From NCBI RefSeq assembly GCF_041529975.1, contig NZ_CP168030.1, positions 1 to 64,000 on the forward strand: 64,000 nt of DNA, written 5' to 3'. The notes below the pieces were generated by a model. That model did not search any database. It had not been told where the DNA came from and saw nothing but the letters and a program-made list of their open reading frames with translations. Origin of the DNA: Microbacterium maritypicum. GTDB taxonomy: Bacteria; Actinomycetota; Actinomycetes; Actinomycetales; Microbacteriaceae. The position numbers and the translations under genes are program-made. This document shows, one piece after another, positions 44,752-55,197 of the stretch; positions within the stretch are counted from its first letter, which is position 1, and each line of letters opens with the position of its first letter.

Positions 44752-45600
44752 TCAGGCCACAGGAAGATACCGGCTCAGGTGTTCGAACGGGGGCTGGGAC
44801 GACAGGTGCGACACCGCCGCGGATCCCACCGCACAGGCGGCGGCCAGCGCATCGGCCGGCGCGTGCCCGGCACGCAGCGCGAGTACGAGCGCCGCGCAGA
44901 AGGCGTCGCCCGCCCCGACGGTGTTGACGGCCTCGGCGGGGACGCCGTCGGCTCGGGCGATCTCCTCGCCACGGCGATACAGCGCAGCGCCGGCCGCGCC
45001 GTAGGTGACCGCGACGAGTTCTGCCTCTGCCAGCTCGGGCATGAGCTCGCGCTCGGTCTCGTTCACGATGAACAGGTCGACCCGGCGCAGCAGAGCCTCG
45101 GGCAACGGCTGGGCGGGAGCGGCATTGAGCGCGATGAAGCCCTCCGCCGAGGCGACGACATCCTCGACCACCGCGAGCGCGATCTCCAGCTGCATGAGCA
45201 CGGCCTCGTCCGCGCCGAAGGTCACACCGTCCAGGGAGACGTGGTCGTTGGCGCCGGGGCAGACCGCGATCTGGTTCTCGGCATCCGCGTCGACGACGAT
45301 GAGCGCGGTGCCGGTGGCGTCATCCACGGTGCGCAGATCGGCGACATCGACGCCGGCGCGCTTCATCTCCTCGCGGGTCCAGGAACCGTCGGCATCGTCA
45401 CCGACGGCACCGACCATCCGGACCTTTCCGCCCAACTTCGCGGCGGCGACGGCCTGATTCGCGCCCTTCCCGCCCAGGTCACGGGAGAGTCGCCCGCCGG
45501 CCACGGTCTCCCCGGCAGTGGGGAGTCGTTCGACGAACGCGGTGACGTCGACGTTCGCGCTGCCGACGACGACGAGGGATGGAAGAGCAGGAGAGGTCAT
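44752..45600 (-). CDS. rbsK: Ribokinase (uridine/nucleoside cluster)
   Basis: A 282-residue PfkB-family kinase phosphorylating ribose. The N-terminal GSANVDVTAFVERLPTAGET, RDLGGKGANQAVAAAKLGG and the C-terminal NTVGAGDAFCAALVLAL (catalytic Asp) are classic ribokinase signatures. ATG 45600 gives the family start; an ATG further upstream (MPPLDPKAAAM) is possible but less conserved. It is divergent from the nucleoside hydrolase with an operator between, so both should be induced together. Ribose released by the hydrolase is the expected substrate. Confidence 0.93.
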   Translation of the reverse strand: MTSPALPSLVVVGSANVDVTAFVERLPTAGETVAGGRLSRDLGGKGANQAVAAAKLGGKVRMVGAVGDDADGSWTREEMKRAGVDVADLRTVDDATGTALIVVDADAENQIAVCPGANDHVSLDGVTFGADEAVLMQLEIALAVVEDVVASAEGFIALNAAPAQPLPEALLRRVDLFIVNETERELMPELAEAELVAVTYGAAGAALYRRGEEIARADGVPAEAVNTVGAGDAFCAALVLALRAGHAPADALAAACAVGSAAVSHLSSQPPFEHLSRYLPVA

Positions 45601-45671
45601 GGCAGCAGCTTTCGGATCGAGCGGAGGCATCGGAACGCGGAAATCGCGGCCGGCTTGACGTTCATGATAGA

Positions 45672-45691
45672 AAGTGTAAACGTTTACGCAC
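45672..45691. promoter_or_regulatory. LacI-type operator between ribokinase and nucleoside hydrolase
   Basis: AAGTGTAAACGTTTACGCAC with a perfect 12-bp palindrome core (GTAAACGTTTAC, 45676-45687). The right half TTACGCAC recurs exactly in the second operator at 47715-47734. A central CG dyad is typical for LacI-family repressors, and such a repressor is encoded 1 kb away. Confidence 0.75.
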
Positions 45692-45712
45692 GCACATCTG
45701 CAAAGGAGCACC

Positions 45713-46645
45713 ATGACAATTCCCGTCCTTCTCGACTGCGATCCCGGCCACGACGACGTCTTCGCCATCTGGCTCGCGGCCGGAAACGACGCCATCGACC
45801 TCCGCGGTGTGACGACGGTGGGCGGCAACGGCTACCTCGAGCACACCACCCGGAACGCGCGGATCGCACTCACCGTCGCCGGCGTGACGGACGTGCCGGT
45901 CGCCGCCGGTGCCGACAAGCCCCTCGTCCGTGAACTCACCCCCGGCGCATGGATCCACGGCGAGAACGCGCTCGGCGGACCGGTGCTCCCCGAGCCGACC
46001 GTGCCACTCGACCCGCGCCACGCCGTGCAGTTCCTCGCCGACACCCTCGCCGCCTCGCCGGAGCCGATCACCGTGATCCCCACCGGCCCGCTCACCAACA
46101 TCGCGCTCCTCCTGCAGCAGCATCCGGAGGTCGTGCCCCAGATCAAGGAGATCATCTGGATGGGCGGCTCGACCGGCCGCGGCAATGTCGGCGCGTATCC
46201 GGAGTTCAACGCCTGGGCAGATCCCGAGGCCGCGGCCGTGGTGTTCGCATCCGGCGTTCCGCTCACCATGGTCGGGCTCAACATCTCCCACCAGGCACTG
46301 ATCACCGAAGAGGTGATTCAGCGGATCGGTGCGGTCGGCAACGCAACCTCGGCATTCGGAGTGGAGCTGCTGCGCTTCTTCTGCAGCACCTACGAGAAGG
46401 CCGAGGGCATGCCGGAGGGACCTCTGCACGATCCCATCACCGTCGCCATCGCGATCGATCGGGCCGTCGCCACGGTCCAGCGCTGCCACGTCGACATCGA
46501 GACGACCGGCGAGTTCACGGCCGGTGCGACCTGCGTCGACCTGCACGACATGCTGGGCAAGGAGCCGAACACCGACGTCGCGATCACCCTCGACGCGCCG
46601 AAGTTCTGGGACCTGGTGACGGATGCTGTCGGCGCATTGGCCTGA
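45713..46645 (+). CDS. uriH-like: Nucleoside hydrolase (uridine-type)
   Basis: A 310-residue calcium-dependent enzyme that splits ribonucleosides into base and ribose. The calcium-binding N-terminus LDCDPGHDD gives Asp10, Asp14 and Asp15, the family's metal ligands; later segments are IPTGPLTNIAL, IIWMGGS, EFNAWADPEAA and LHDPITVAIAID. AGGAG lies 4-5 bases before ATG 45713. In Corynebacterium glutamicum an operon of LacI regulator, ribokinase, MFS transporter and nucleoside hydrolase (uriR-rbsK1-uriT-uriH) uses uridine; the same four functions occur here, so uridine is the likely substrate. Confidence 0.93.
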   Translation: MTIPVLLDCDPGHDDVFAIWLAAGNDAIDLRGVTTVGGNGYLEHTTRNARIALTVAGVTDVPVAAGADKPLVRELTPGAWIHGENALGGPVLPEPTVPLDPRHAVQFLADTLAASPEPITVIPTGPLTNIALLLQQHPEVVPQIKEIIWMGGSTGRGNVGAYPEFNAWADPEAAAVVFASGVPLTMVGLNISHQALITEEVIQRIGAVGNATSAFGVELLRFFCSTYEKAEGMPEGPLHDPITVAIAIDRAVATVQRCHVDIETTGEFTAGATCVDLHDMLGKEPNTDVAITLDAPKFWDLVTDAVGALA

Positions 46646-46648
46646 TGC

Positions 46649-47665
46649 TCAGCGCGGCGCGGCGGGCGTCGTGGACTCGGCCACGCGCAGACTCGGCGCG
46701 AGACGGCTGAGCACGTACGGGGCTTCGGGATCTTCCATCCGCCGCACGAGTGCCTCCGTCGCCTCACGCGCCAGCTCGTCGAACGGCTGCACCACGGTCG
46801 TCAACCGAGGCTCGCAGACATCCGCGAGCATCGTGCCGTCGAACCCGGTGACCTGCACGTCAGAGGGGACGCTCCGCCCCGCATGCTTCAGTGCGGCGAT
46901 GGCACCGGCCGCGACGAGGTCGTCTCCGGCGATGATCGCATCGGGAAGCGGGCCGCGGGCCAGCAGCGCCTCCGCGGCGCTCTCGCCGAACGACAGCAGG
47001 TACTCGCCGAAGATGCTCTCCTCGTGCGGCAACCCGCGGGTGCGCACCGTCGCCTCGAAGGCGGCCCGCCGCTCGCGACCCACCGAGGTCACGTCGTTGC
47101 CGGAGACGAGGACGACACGCTTCGCGCCGCGGGAGGTGACGTGCTCGACGGCGAGGTCGATGCCGGCGTCGTTGTCGACCCCGACGAAGTCCGCCGGAAG
47201 ATCGAGCACTCGCCGGTCGAGCTGCACCAGCGGAACCCTGCGCGCGGTGTCGGCGACCGCCTCGAACGAGAGCTCGGCATCGGAGGGCACCACGAAGATG
47301 CCCTCCACGCGCCGTTCGACCAGCATGCGCAGACGATCGCGTTCCCGGTCGACGTCTCCGTGCGAATCCGCGATGACGAGGTCGAACCCGCGGCGCTGCA
47401 GATGGTCCTCGAGGCGGTGTATGAGCTCACCGTAGAAGGGGTTGCTGATGACGGGGACGACCACGCCGATGGTGGCGCCCGTGCCTGCGCGCAGACCGCG
47501 GCCGATGAGGTTGACCCGGTAGCCCAGCTGCTCGGCCACCTGCGCGACATGCTCGGCCGTGCGTCCCGATACGCGGTCCTTGCCGTTGAGGGCCCGGGAG
47601 ACCGTCGCGATGGACACACCGGCGGCGGCTGCGACCTCATGCAGCGTGACGGACGCCTTCTTCAT
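46649..47665 (-). CDS. uriR-like: LacI-family repressor of the nucleoside cluster
   Basis: A 338-residue regulator. The N-terminal helix-turn-helix TLHEVAAAAGVSIATVSRAL with the hinge RVSGRTAEHVAQVAEQLGY, and a periplasmic-binding-protein-like ligand domain (about 62-335), are clear. The start could be ATG 47665 (MKKASVTLHEV) or ATG 47677 (MRVVMKK). Convergent with the nucleoside hydrolase (3-bp gap) and divergent from the MFS gene across an operator, so it probably represses both sides and itself. Ribose or uridine derivatives are plausible inducers. Confidence 0.92.
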   Translation of the reverse strand: MKKASVTLHEVAAAAGVSIATVSRALNGKDRVSGRTAEHVAQVAEQLGYRVNLIGRGLRAGTGATIGVVVPVISNPFYGELIHRLEDHLQRRGFDLVIADSHGDVDRERDRLRMLVERRVEGIFVVPSDAELSFEAVADTARRVPLVQLDRRVLDLPADFVGVDNDAGIDLAVEHVTSRGAKRVVLVSGNDVTSVGRERRAAFEATVRTRGLPHEESIFGEYLLSFGESAAEALLARGPLPDAIIAGDDLVAAGAIAALKHAGRSVPSDVQVTGFDGTMLADVCEPRLTTVVQPFDELAREATEALVRRMEDPEAPYVLSRLAPSLRVAESTTPAAPR

Positions 47666-47714
47666 CACGACTCTCATCCCCGGTGCCGGTGGCACCACGA
47701 CTCAAAGATATGAC

Positions 47715-47734
47715 GTGCGTAAAGGATTACGCAC
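47715..47734. promoter_or_regulatory. Second LacI-type operator, repressor/transporter gap
   Basis: GTGCGTAA-AGGA-TTACGCAC, a perfect 8-bp inverted repeat with a 4-bp spacer. It shares the TTACGCAC half and the GTAAA core with the operator at 45672-45691. It lies 50 bases before the repressor start and 36 before the MFS start. Confidence 0.78.
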
Positions 47735-47769
47735 GCGAACAGCCAACGATCGACACGAAGAAGTGAGCA

Positions 47770-49185
47770 ATGACCAACCAGACAGATGCGGTTCGTACCC
47801 GTTCCAGCGTGGTTTCGCTGATGATCGCGCTCCTCGCGGCGTGCCTCGCGTTCCAACTCAACGCCAGCATGCTGAGCCCGGCTCTGGTGACGATGGAGCG
47901 TGAGCTCGACGCGACCGCCTCCGAGATCGCGTCGACCCAGACCGTCTTCTTCACGGCTGCCGCGCTGTTCACCCTCTTTCTCCCCCGCCTCGGCGACCTG
48001 ATCGGTCGCCGACGGGTTCTCGTCGGGATGCTCGTCGTGATGGCGGTCGGCTGCGTCGTCGCGGCGCTCGCCACCAACGTCCCGATGCTCTTCATCGGTC
48101 GCCTCATCCAGGGAGTGTCGGGACCGGTGGTTCCGCTGTGCCTGATCATGCTGCGCGCGGCCGTCGTGGATCCGAAGGTCTACGGCACGCTGCTCGGTGT
48201 CGTCACCGCGGTCAACGGAGGGATCGCCGGGGGCGACGCTCTGCTCGGCGGGTATCTGGCGACCAACCACGGCTTCGCCTCGATCTTCTGGACCATGGGC
48301 GGTGTCGCCGTCGGTGCGGCTCTCGTCGTGCGCTTCCTCGCCCCCGAGACGATGGCCGAAGACCGTCCGCGGATGGACTGGTGGGGCTCGCTGCTGCTGG
48401 TCATCTCCGTCGGCTCGATGCTCGTCGCCCTGAACGAGCTCGGGAAGCTCGCCGATGCGGACCTGATCCTCGTGATCGTCCTCGCCGTGGTCGCCGTCGT
48501 CTCTTTCGTCTCCTTCTGGAAGCTCGAGGGCAGGCTCGATCATCCGCTCGTCTCGATTCCCCAGCTGAAGCAGCGCGCCACCTGGGCGTTGAGCGCCACC
48601 TCACTCCTGACACTCTCCGGGATCTTCGCGATCATGAACGGCGTGGTGCCGGCCCTCGCGCAGGACTCCTCGATGAACCTCGGGATGAGCGCCGAAGAGG
48701 TGTCGCTGTGGATCCTCATGCCCTACGCCCTCGCCGGTCTGCTGATGGGTCCGCTCAGTGGCAGGCTCGCCGCCACGGTCGGGTACCGGACGATGCTGCG
48801 GATCGGCCTCGGCGGCACCATCGTGGTGCTCGGCCTCATGGTCGCCAACGTCGAGACCGCCTCACGCCTCGTTCTGCTGCTGCTCTCCGTCGCCGTCGGC
48901 ATCACCTACGCCGGCATCGGGAACATCATGCTCAACGGTCTGGGGGTCGTGCTCTCACCGAAGGAGCGCCCCGGGTCGCTTCCCGGGCTGAACACCGGTG
49001 CCATCAACCTCGGCGCCGGGCTGAGCTTCGTCGTCATCTACGCCGCCCAGACCTCGTTCGCGTCGGAGTCGGCGGGAGCGGGGGCCGGATACGTCGCCGC
49101 CTTGGTCACCGGAGCCGTCGTGCTGGTCGGTGCGCTGATCTTCTCGATGTTCATCCCGAAGCCGGTGCATGCCGAACTGAGGTGA
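47770..49185 (+). CDS. uriT-like: MFS transporter, DHA2-like (probable nucleoside uptake)
   Basis: A 471-residue transporter with about 14 membrane helices. The first conserved loop reads RLGDLIGRRRVLVG, and a GxxxD/R motif follows (IGRLIQGVSGPVVPL). DHA2-type proteins are usually exporters, but in this context with a nucleoside hydrolase, ribokinase and LacI regulator it matches the layout of the corynebacterial uridine importer UriT. The operator at 47715-47734 lies directly before it. No partner gene follows. Confidence 0.88.
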   Translation: MTNQTDAVRTRSSVVSLMIALLAACLAFQLNASMLSPALVTMERELDATASEIASTQTVFFTAAALFTLFLPRLGDLIGRRRVLVGMLVVMAVGCVVAALATNVPMLFIGRLIQGVSGPVVPLCLIMLRAAVVDPKVYGTLLGVVTAVNGGIAGGDALLGGYLATNHGFASIFWTMGGVAVGAALVVRFLAPETMAEDRPRMDWWGSLLLVISVGSMLVALNELGKLADADLILVIVLAVVAVVSFVSFWKLEGRLDHPLVSIPQLKQRATWALSATSLLTLSGIFAIMNGVVPALAQDSSMNLGMSAEEVSLWILMPYALAGLLMGPLSGRLAATVGYRTMLRIGLGGTIVVLGLMVANVETASRLVLLLLSVAVGITYAGIGNIMLNGLGVVLSPKERPGSLPGLNTGAINLGAGLSFVVIYAAQTSFASESAGAGAGYVAALVTGAVVLVGALIFSMFIPKPVHAELR

Positions 49186-51589
49186 CGCGTCGCCCGGGGT
49201 GATTTTTCCCGGATCAGGTGCGGAAAAAGCGGAGGCGTGGTTGAATATGCGCAGCCTCTCGGGGGAGGGAGCGGGTCCATAGGGGCGCGCCCCGCGAGTC
49301 CGCACGGACCTCGCCCGACACGAAGAGGTTCTGATGACCGACAAGTCCCGCAGCAGGCGCGCCCGGCAGAACCCGCACTCTCTGAGGAGCCGCTTCGCCG
49401 CCGCGGCCGTCGCCCTCACCGTCGGTGTGCTGGGAGCGCTGGCGCCGCTCGGTGCCACACCAGCGCAGGCCGAGTCGAATGCACCGAACACGGTGCTCAT
49501 CGGAGAGAACACCTTCTACGTCTACGCCGCCGCTGGCGAGACCGTGACGGGGGAGTTCATCCTCAACCTCTTCGACGCCGCGCGAGGCCAGACGTTCAGT
49601 CTCACGGACCCCTCCGGCGCCGTGCGCTGGACGTGTGACCTTGCTCCGGCTGCTCCGACCGGAACGACCTGCACCGTTCCGGCCGGGATGACCGGACCGA
49701 CGGGGGTGTGGCTCCTCGAGACGGAGGGTCTCGGCGCCGTGACCGCCAACTGGCCTCCGGGCTCGGGAAACGAATCGCGGTGGGACATCACCGTGCTCTC
49801 CAGCGGCGGCGCGCCGATTGAAGGTCGGGTGTGGTCCAAGCAGTACCGCGCGTACAGCTCCCTCACACCGGGGTCGGGCACCGTCTTCGCCAATTCCGAC
49901 CTCGGCTTCTGGGTCGTGTCGGAGAACGGCACGCAGTACACGGTGGAGATGCCCGTCTTCAACGGTGGTGGATGGAGCTTCAACAGCGATGCCTTCGGGA
50001 ACGTGCTCGATCCCGCGCTCTGCACGCCCGCCTACCGATCGCTCGCGCAGACGAGCAACTCGCCGGAACATCAGGGTCCTGGGCCGGAGTGCGGCCCCGG
50101 TTACAACCTCTTCTTCGAGCCGCCGGCAGCCGATCTTCCCGGATTCGCCACGTCGGCCGACGGCGAAGAGTTCGTCAATCCCGACTACTCCCCTCCGAGC
50201 TTCGGAGGCACCGCCTACTCGCGGACCAACGCCCTCTCGCACGCCGGAGCGCTCGAGTACGAGCTGAACAACTTCACGGGCAACTATGTCGTCCGGGTCG
50301 ATGTCGACGGCAACGGGTCGTACACGGATCCTTTGGACATCGCTCTCCCCCAGTCGGGAACGGACGGCACCGTGAGCGCTCCGTGGGATGGCCGTGATTC
50401 CGCCGGCACGCTCGTCGACGTCTGCACGACGGTGAACTTCGAGGTCGCCATCGAGAAGACGGACGAGATCCACTTCGTGCTCGGTGACGTCGAGGTTCTG
50501 CCCGGCGGCATCCGCATCACGCAGATCGTCGGTTCGAGTGTCGGAAACGACACCATCTATTGGGATGACACGGAGGTGCCCCTGTCGGGTACCGGCCCCA
50601 AGTCGAGCACGAGCCCTCCCCTCGTCAATCTCGCCGGTCTGAGCAGCGCCGGCTTCGTCCATGGGTGGGCGTCCACCGGCGCGAACCAGTGGGGAAACTT
50701 CGCAGCCATCGACAACTGGACCTACAGCGACATCGACGTGAGCGCGCAGGCGTCTTCCCTCGGCAACTGCCTGACGCTGACGAAGACCTCCGACGCGACC
50801 GTCGACACCCGCCCGGGCGACGATGTGGAATACACCATCACCGCGACCAACACCGGCGAGGAACCGTACACCGCGGCGAACCCGGCCGTCGTCACCGATG
50901 ATCTGACCGCTGTCCTCGACGACGCCGCCTACAACGACGACGCCACCGCGACGATGCCGGGGACCATCGCCTACGCGGCTCCCGATCTGACCTGGACCGG
51001 CCCGCTCGCGGTGGGTCAGAGCGTGGAGCTCACCTACACGGCGACGGTCGCAGCCGGAGGCGACGGCCTCGCGCGGAACGTGGTGTTCAGCGGTACGCCT
51101 GACACTCCGACCCCGGCGTGCAACCCTCCGAACGGCGATGGCGTCGACCCGGCCACGGGGATCGCCTGCGCCGAGGCGGAGTTCCTGCTGCCGAAGCTGG
51201 CGGTCACCAAGGCTACCGACACCACCGAACTGCCGGCGGACGGCGGGGTGGTCGAATACACGATCACGGCCACGAACACGGGACCCGGCGCCTACACGGC
51301 CGCCGAGCCGGCCCGCGTGACCGACGATCTCAGTGCCGTTCTCGACGACGCGACGTTCGGCGGGATCACCTCGCCGACCGACGGCTCCGCGGAGCTGGTC
51401 GGAGACGAACTCACCTGGGTCGGCCCCCTCGCCGCCGGCGAGAGTGTCACCATCACGTACACGGCGACGTACGACTCCGCCGCGGGCGACAACGTCCTCT
51501 ACAACCTCGTCTGCATCCCGACGGACGAGACGGCAGCAGGACAGGACGACTGCGCGAGCGTGCGCATCCCGGCGGCAGAACTCGTGATC

Positions 51590-52791
51590 GACAAGACGGT
51601 GGACCCGGAGTCGGGCACCGCGGTCGACGCGGGGCAGGTGGTGACCTACACGCTGTCGTTCGAGAGCGTCGGCGAGGCCGCGGCGGCGGTGGACAAGGTC
51701 GACGACCTGTCCGACGTGCTCGACGACGCGGAGCTGGTGGCGGGGTCGATCACAACGTCGAACCCCGGGCTGACGGCGGAACTCCAGGGCACCGACCTGA
51801 TCGTCACGGGCTCCGTCGCGGTCGGGGAGACGTACACCGTGTCGTATTCGGTGACGGTGGATGCGTTCGCGGATCAGGAGAACCACCTTCTTGCGAACAT
51901 CGTGCAGAATCCGGATGGCTCCTGCGATGTCGAAGGCTGTCCGGAGACGTCGAACCCGATCCGTCATTTCGTCGTCGAGAAGGACGCGGATGCGACCACG
52001 GCTGTGCAGACCGATGATGTCGTGACGTACACGGTCACGGTCACGAACGACGGTGAGGGTGACTACACGGCGACCGAACCGGCGGGTTTCACGGATGACC
52101 TGACCGATGTGCTCGACGACGCGTCCTACAACGGCGATGCGGTCGCGGTGGCGTCGGACGGTTCGACGGTGCCGACTCCCACGGTGACCGGTGCGGTTCT
52201 CGCGTGGTCGGGGCCGATCGTGGCGGGCGAATCCGTATCGGTCACGTACTCGGTGACCGTGACGAACGCCGGCGACGCCGACCTGGTCAATGCGGCGACG
52301 CCCGTGTGCGCACCGGGCGTGATCTGCGACCCGGTGACGCCGCCGGTGGACATCGACCTGCCGCGGATCACCCCCGAGAAGTCATCCGATCCCGTTTCGG
52401 GCTCGGGTGTGGTCGCCGGTGACGTGATCACGTACTCGCTGACGTTCACCAACAGCGGCCAGGCCGCGGGTGACGTCGCCTCGACCGATGATGTGTCGGA
52501 GGTGCTCGACGACGCGGAGGTCACGACCGGCCCGACGGCCGATCTCGCGGGCATTACGGCCACGTTCGACGCGGGCACGGGCGAGATCCGCATCGAGGGG
52601 TCGCTCCCGCCGCGGCGACGGTGACCGTGACGTATCAGGTGACCGTGCTGGCGGACGGTGAGCGCGGCGACAACATCCTCACCAACGTCGTCACCCCGGA
52701 TGTGCCGCCGTACGTATGCGATGACAGCGACCCGGACTGCGACCCGTTCGTACCGCCGAGTACGGAGCACCCCGTCGGTCAGCTCTCGGTG
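51590..52791 (+). repeat. DUF11 tandem repeat unit 1 (1202 bp, one base short)
   Basis: First copy of a triple-module unit (401 codons). The offset to unit 2 is 1202 bp at several anchor points (for example GACAAGACG at 51590 and 52792), whereas units 2 to 3 and 3 to 4 are 1203 bp apart. The missing base explains the frameshift inside this unit. Confidence 0.85.
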
Positions 52792-53994
52792 GACAAGACG
52801 GTAGACCCGGAGTCGGGCACTTCGGTCGACGCGGGACAGGTGGTGACCTACACCCTGTCGTTCGCGAGTGTCGGTGCCGCGGCATCGGCGGTCGACAAGA
52901 TCGACGACCTGTCCGACGTGCTGGACGACGCGGAGTTGCTCGCCGGTTCGATCACGACGTCGAATGCGGCGCTGACCGCAGAGCTCCAGGGCACGGATCT
53001 GGTGGTCACCGGGTCGGTGCCCGCCGGCGCGACGTACACGGTCACCTATTCCGTGACCGTGAGCGCGTTCGAGGACCAGGAGAACCACCTCCTTGCGAAT
53101 ATCGTGCAGAATCCGGATGGATCGTGTGGCGTCGAGGACTGCCCGGAGACGTCGAACCCGATCCGTCATTTCGTCGTCGAGAAGGACGCGGATGCGACCA
53201 CGGGCGTGCAGACCGGTGATGTGGTGACGTACACGGTCACCGTGACGAACGACGGTGAGGGTGCCTACACGGCAACGGAGCCGGCCGGGTTCACGGACGA
53301 TCTCACCGATGTGCTCGACGACGCGTCCTACAACGGCGATGCGGTCGCGGTGGCGTCGGACGGTTCGACGGTGCCGACTCCCACGGTGACCGGTGCGGTT
53401 CTCGCGTGGTCGGGGCCGATCGTGGCGGGCGAATCCGTATCGGTCACGTACTCGGTGACCGTGACGAACGCCGGTGACGCCGACCTGGTCAATGCGGCGA
53501 CGCCCGTGTGCGCACCGGGCGTCATCTGCGACCCGGTGACGCCGCCGGTGGACATCGACCTGCCGCGCATCACCCCGGAGAAGTCTTCCGATCCGGTCTC
53601 GGGCTCGGGTGTGGTCGCCGGTGACGTGATCACGTACTCGCTGACGTTCACCAACAGCGGCCAGGCCGCGGGTGACGTCGCCTCGACCGATGATGTGTCG
53701 GAGGTGCTCGACGACGCGGAGGTCACGACGGACCCGATCGCGGACGTCGCCGGCATCACGGCGACGCTCGACGCGGGTGCCGAGCAGATCCGCATCGGGG
53801 GGTCGCTCCCTGCGGGCGCGGTCGTCACGGTGACGTACCAGGTGACGGTGCTGCCCGACGGGGAACGGGGGGACAACGTCCTCACCAATGTGTTGACCCC
53901 GGATGTGCCGCCCTACGTGTGCGGCGACACCGACCCGGACTGCGACCCGTTCGTGCCGCCGAGCACGGAGCACCCGGTCGGCCAGCTCGCGGTG
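52792..53994 (+). repeat. DUF11 tandem repeat unit 2 (1203 bp)
   Basis: Second copy. A 170-bp stretch (53305-53474) is base-for-base identical to 52103-52272 of unit 1, including synonymous positions, and about 125 bp from near 53612 are identical to unit 1 as well. Such identity implies recent duplication or gene conversion. Confidence 0.85.
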
Positions 53995-55197
53995 GACAAG
54001 ACCGTGGACCCGGAGTCCGGCACAGCTGTGGATGTCGGGCAGGTCGTGACCTACACCCTGACGTTCGAGAGTGTGGGGGCTGCGGCATCGACGGTGGACA
54101 AGGTCGACGACCTGTCCGACGTGCTGGACGACGCGGCGCTGGTCGCGGGCTCGATCACGCCATCGAACGCGGCGCTGACCGCAGAACTGCAGGGAACCGA
54201 TCTGGTGGTCACCGGATCGATCCCCGCCGGCGCGACGTACACGGTCACCTATTCCGTGACCGTGAGCACGTTCGCCGATCAAGAGAACCATGTCCTCGCG
54301 AACGTCCTGCAGAACCCGGACGGTTCGTGCGGCGCGGAAGAATGCCCGGACACATCGAATCCGATCCGCCACTTCTCGGTAGAGAAGGATGCGGATGCGA
54401 CGGCGGGCGTGCGGACCGGTGATGTCGTGACGTACACGGTCACCGTGACCAACGACGGGGAGAGCGCGTACACGTCGTTCGTCCCCGCGGGCTTCACGGA
54501 CGATCTGATCGATGTGATCGACGACGCCTCGTACAACGGCGACGCCGCAGCGGTGGCGTCAGATGGGTCGCTGGTGCCGGCTCCGACCCTGGAGGGTTCG
54601 GTGCTCGCCTGGTCGGGTCCGGTCGCCGTCGGCGAATCGGTGTCGATCTCCTACTCCGTGACCGTGACGAACGCGGGAGATACGGATCTGGTCAACACGG
54701 CCACGCCGGTGTGCGCGCCGGATGTGGCCTGCGACCCGGTGACCCCGCCGGTGGACATCGATCTGCCACGGATCACTCCCGAGAAGTCATCGGACCCGGT
54801 CGCCGGGACGACCGTGGAGGCGGGCCAGGTCGTCACCTACACGCTGACGTTCACCAACAGCGGCCAGGGCGCCGGTGACGTGGCATCGTCGGATGACATG
54901 TCGCAGGTGCTCGACGATGCCGAGCTCACAGCAGGCCCGACCGCGGATGTCGCCGGCATCACGCCGATATTCGATGCGGACGCGGAGCAGATCCGCATCG
55001 AGGGCTCGCTTCCCGCCGGCACCGTCGTCACGGTGACCTACCAGGTGGCGGTGCTGCCGGACGGCGACCGCGGCGACAACATCCTCGCCAATGTCCTCAC
55101 CCCGGACGCCCCGCCGTACGTGTGCGCCGACGGCGACCCCGACTGCGACCCGTTCGTGCCGCCCGGCACCGACCACTTCATCGGCGAGCTGCGCGAT
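53995..55197 (+). repeat. DUF11 tandem repeat unit 3 (1203 bp)
   Basis: Third copy, more diverged from units 1 and 2 at the DNA level but with the same module order and length. A partial, more diverged fourth unit begins at 55198 and contributes the last two DUF11 modules. Confidence 0.8.

Noticed and set aside
49214..51967. A 917-codon open frame on the minus strand opposite the DUF11 gene, and a 748-codon one at 52126-54372
   Set aside because: They are shadows of the strong codon bias on the plus strand; the translations are Arg-rich and low-complexity, have no domains, and lack ribosome-binding sites.
51590..55197. Regular repeats that might be read as a CRISPR or satellite array
   Set aside because: The period is 1203 bp, a multiple of three, inside a reading frame encoding DUF11 modules; there are no short repeat-spacer units.
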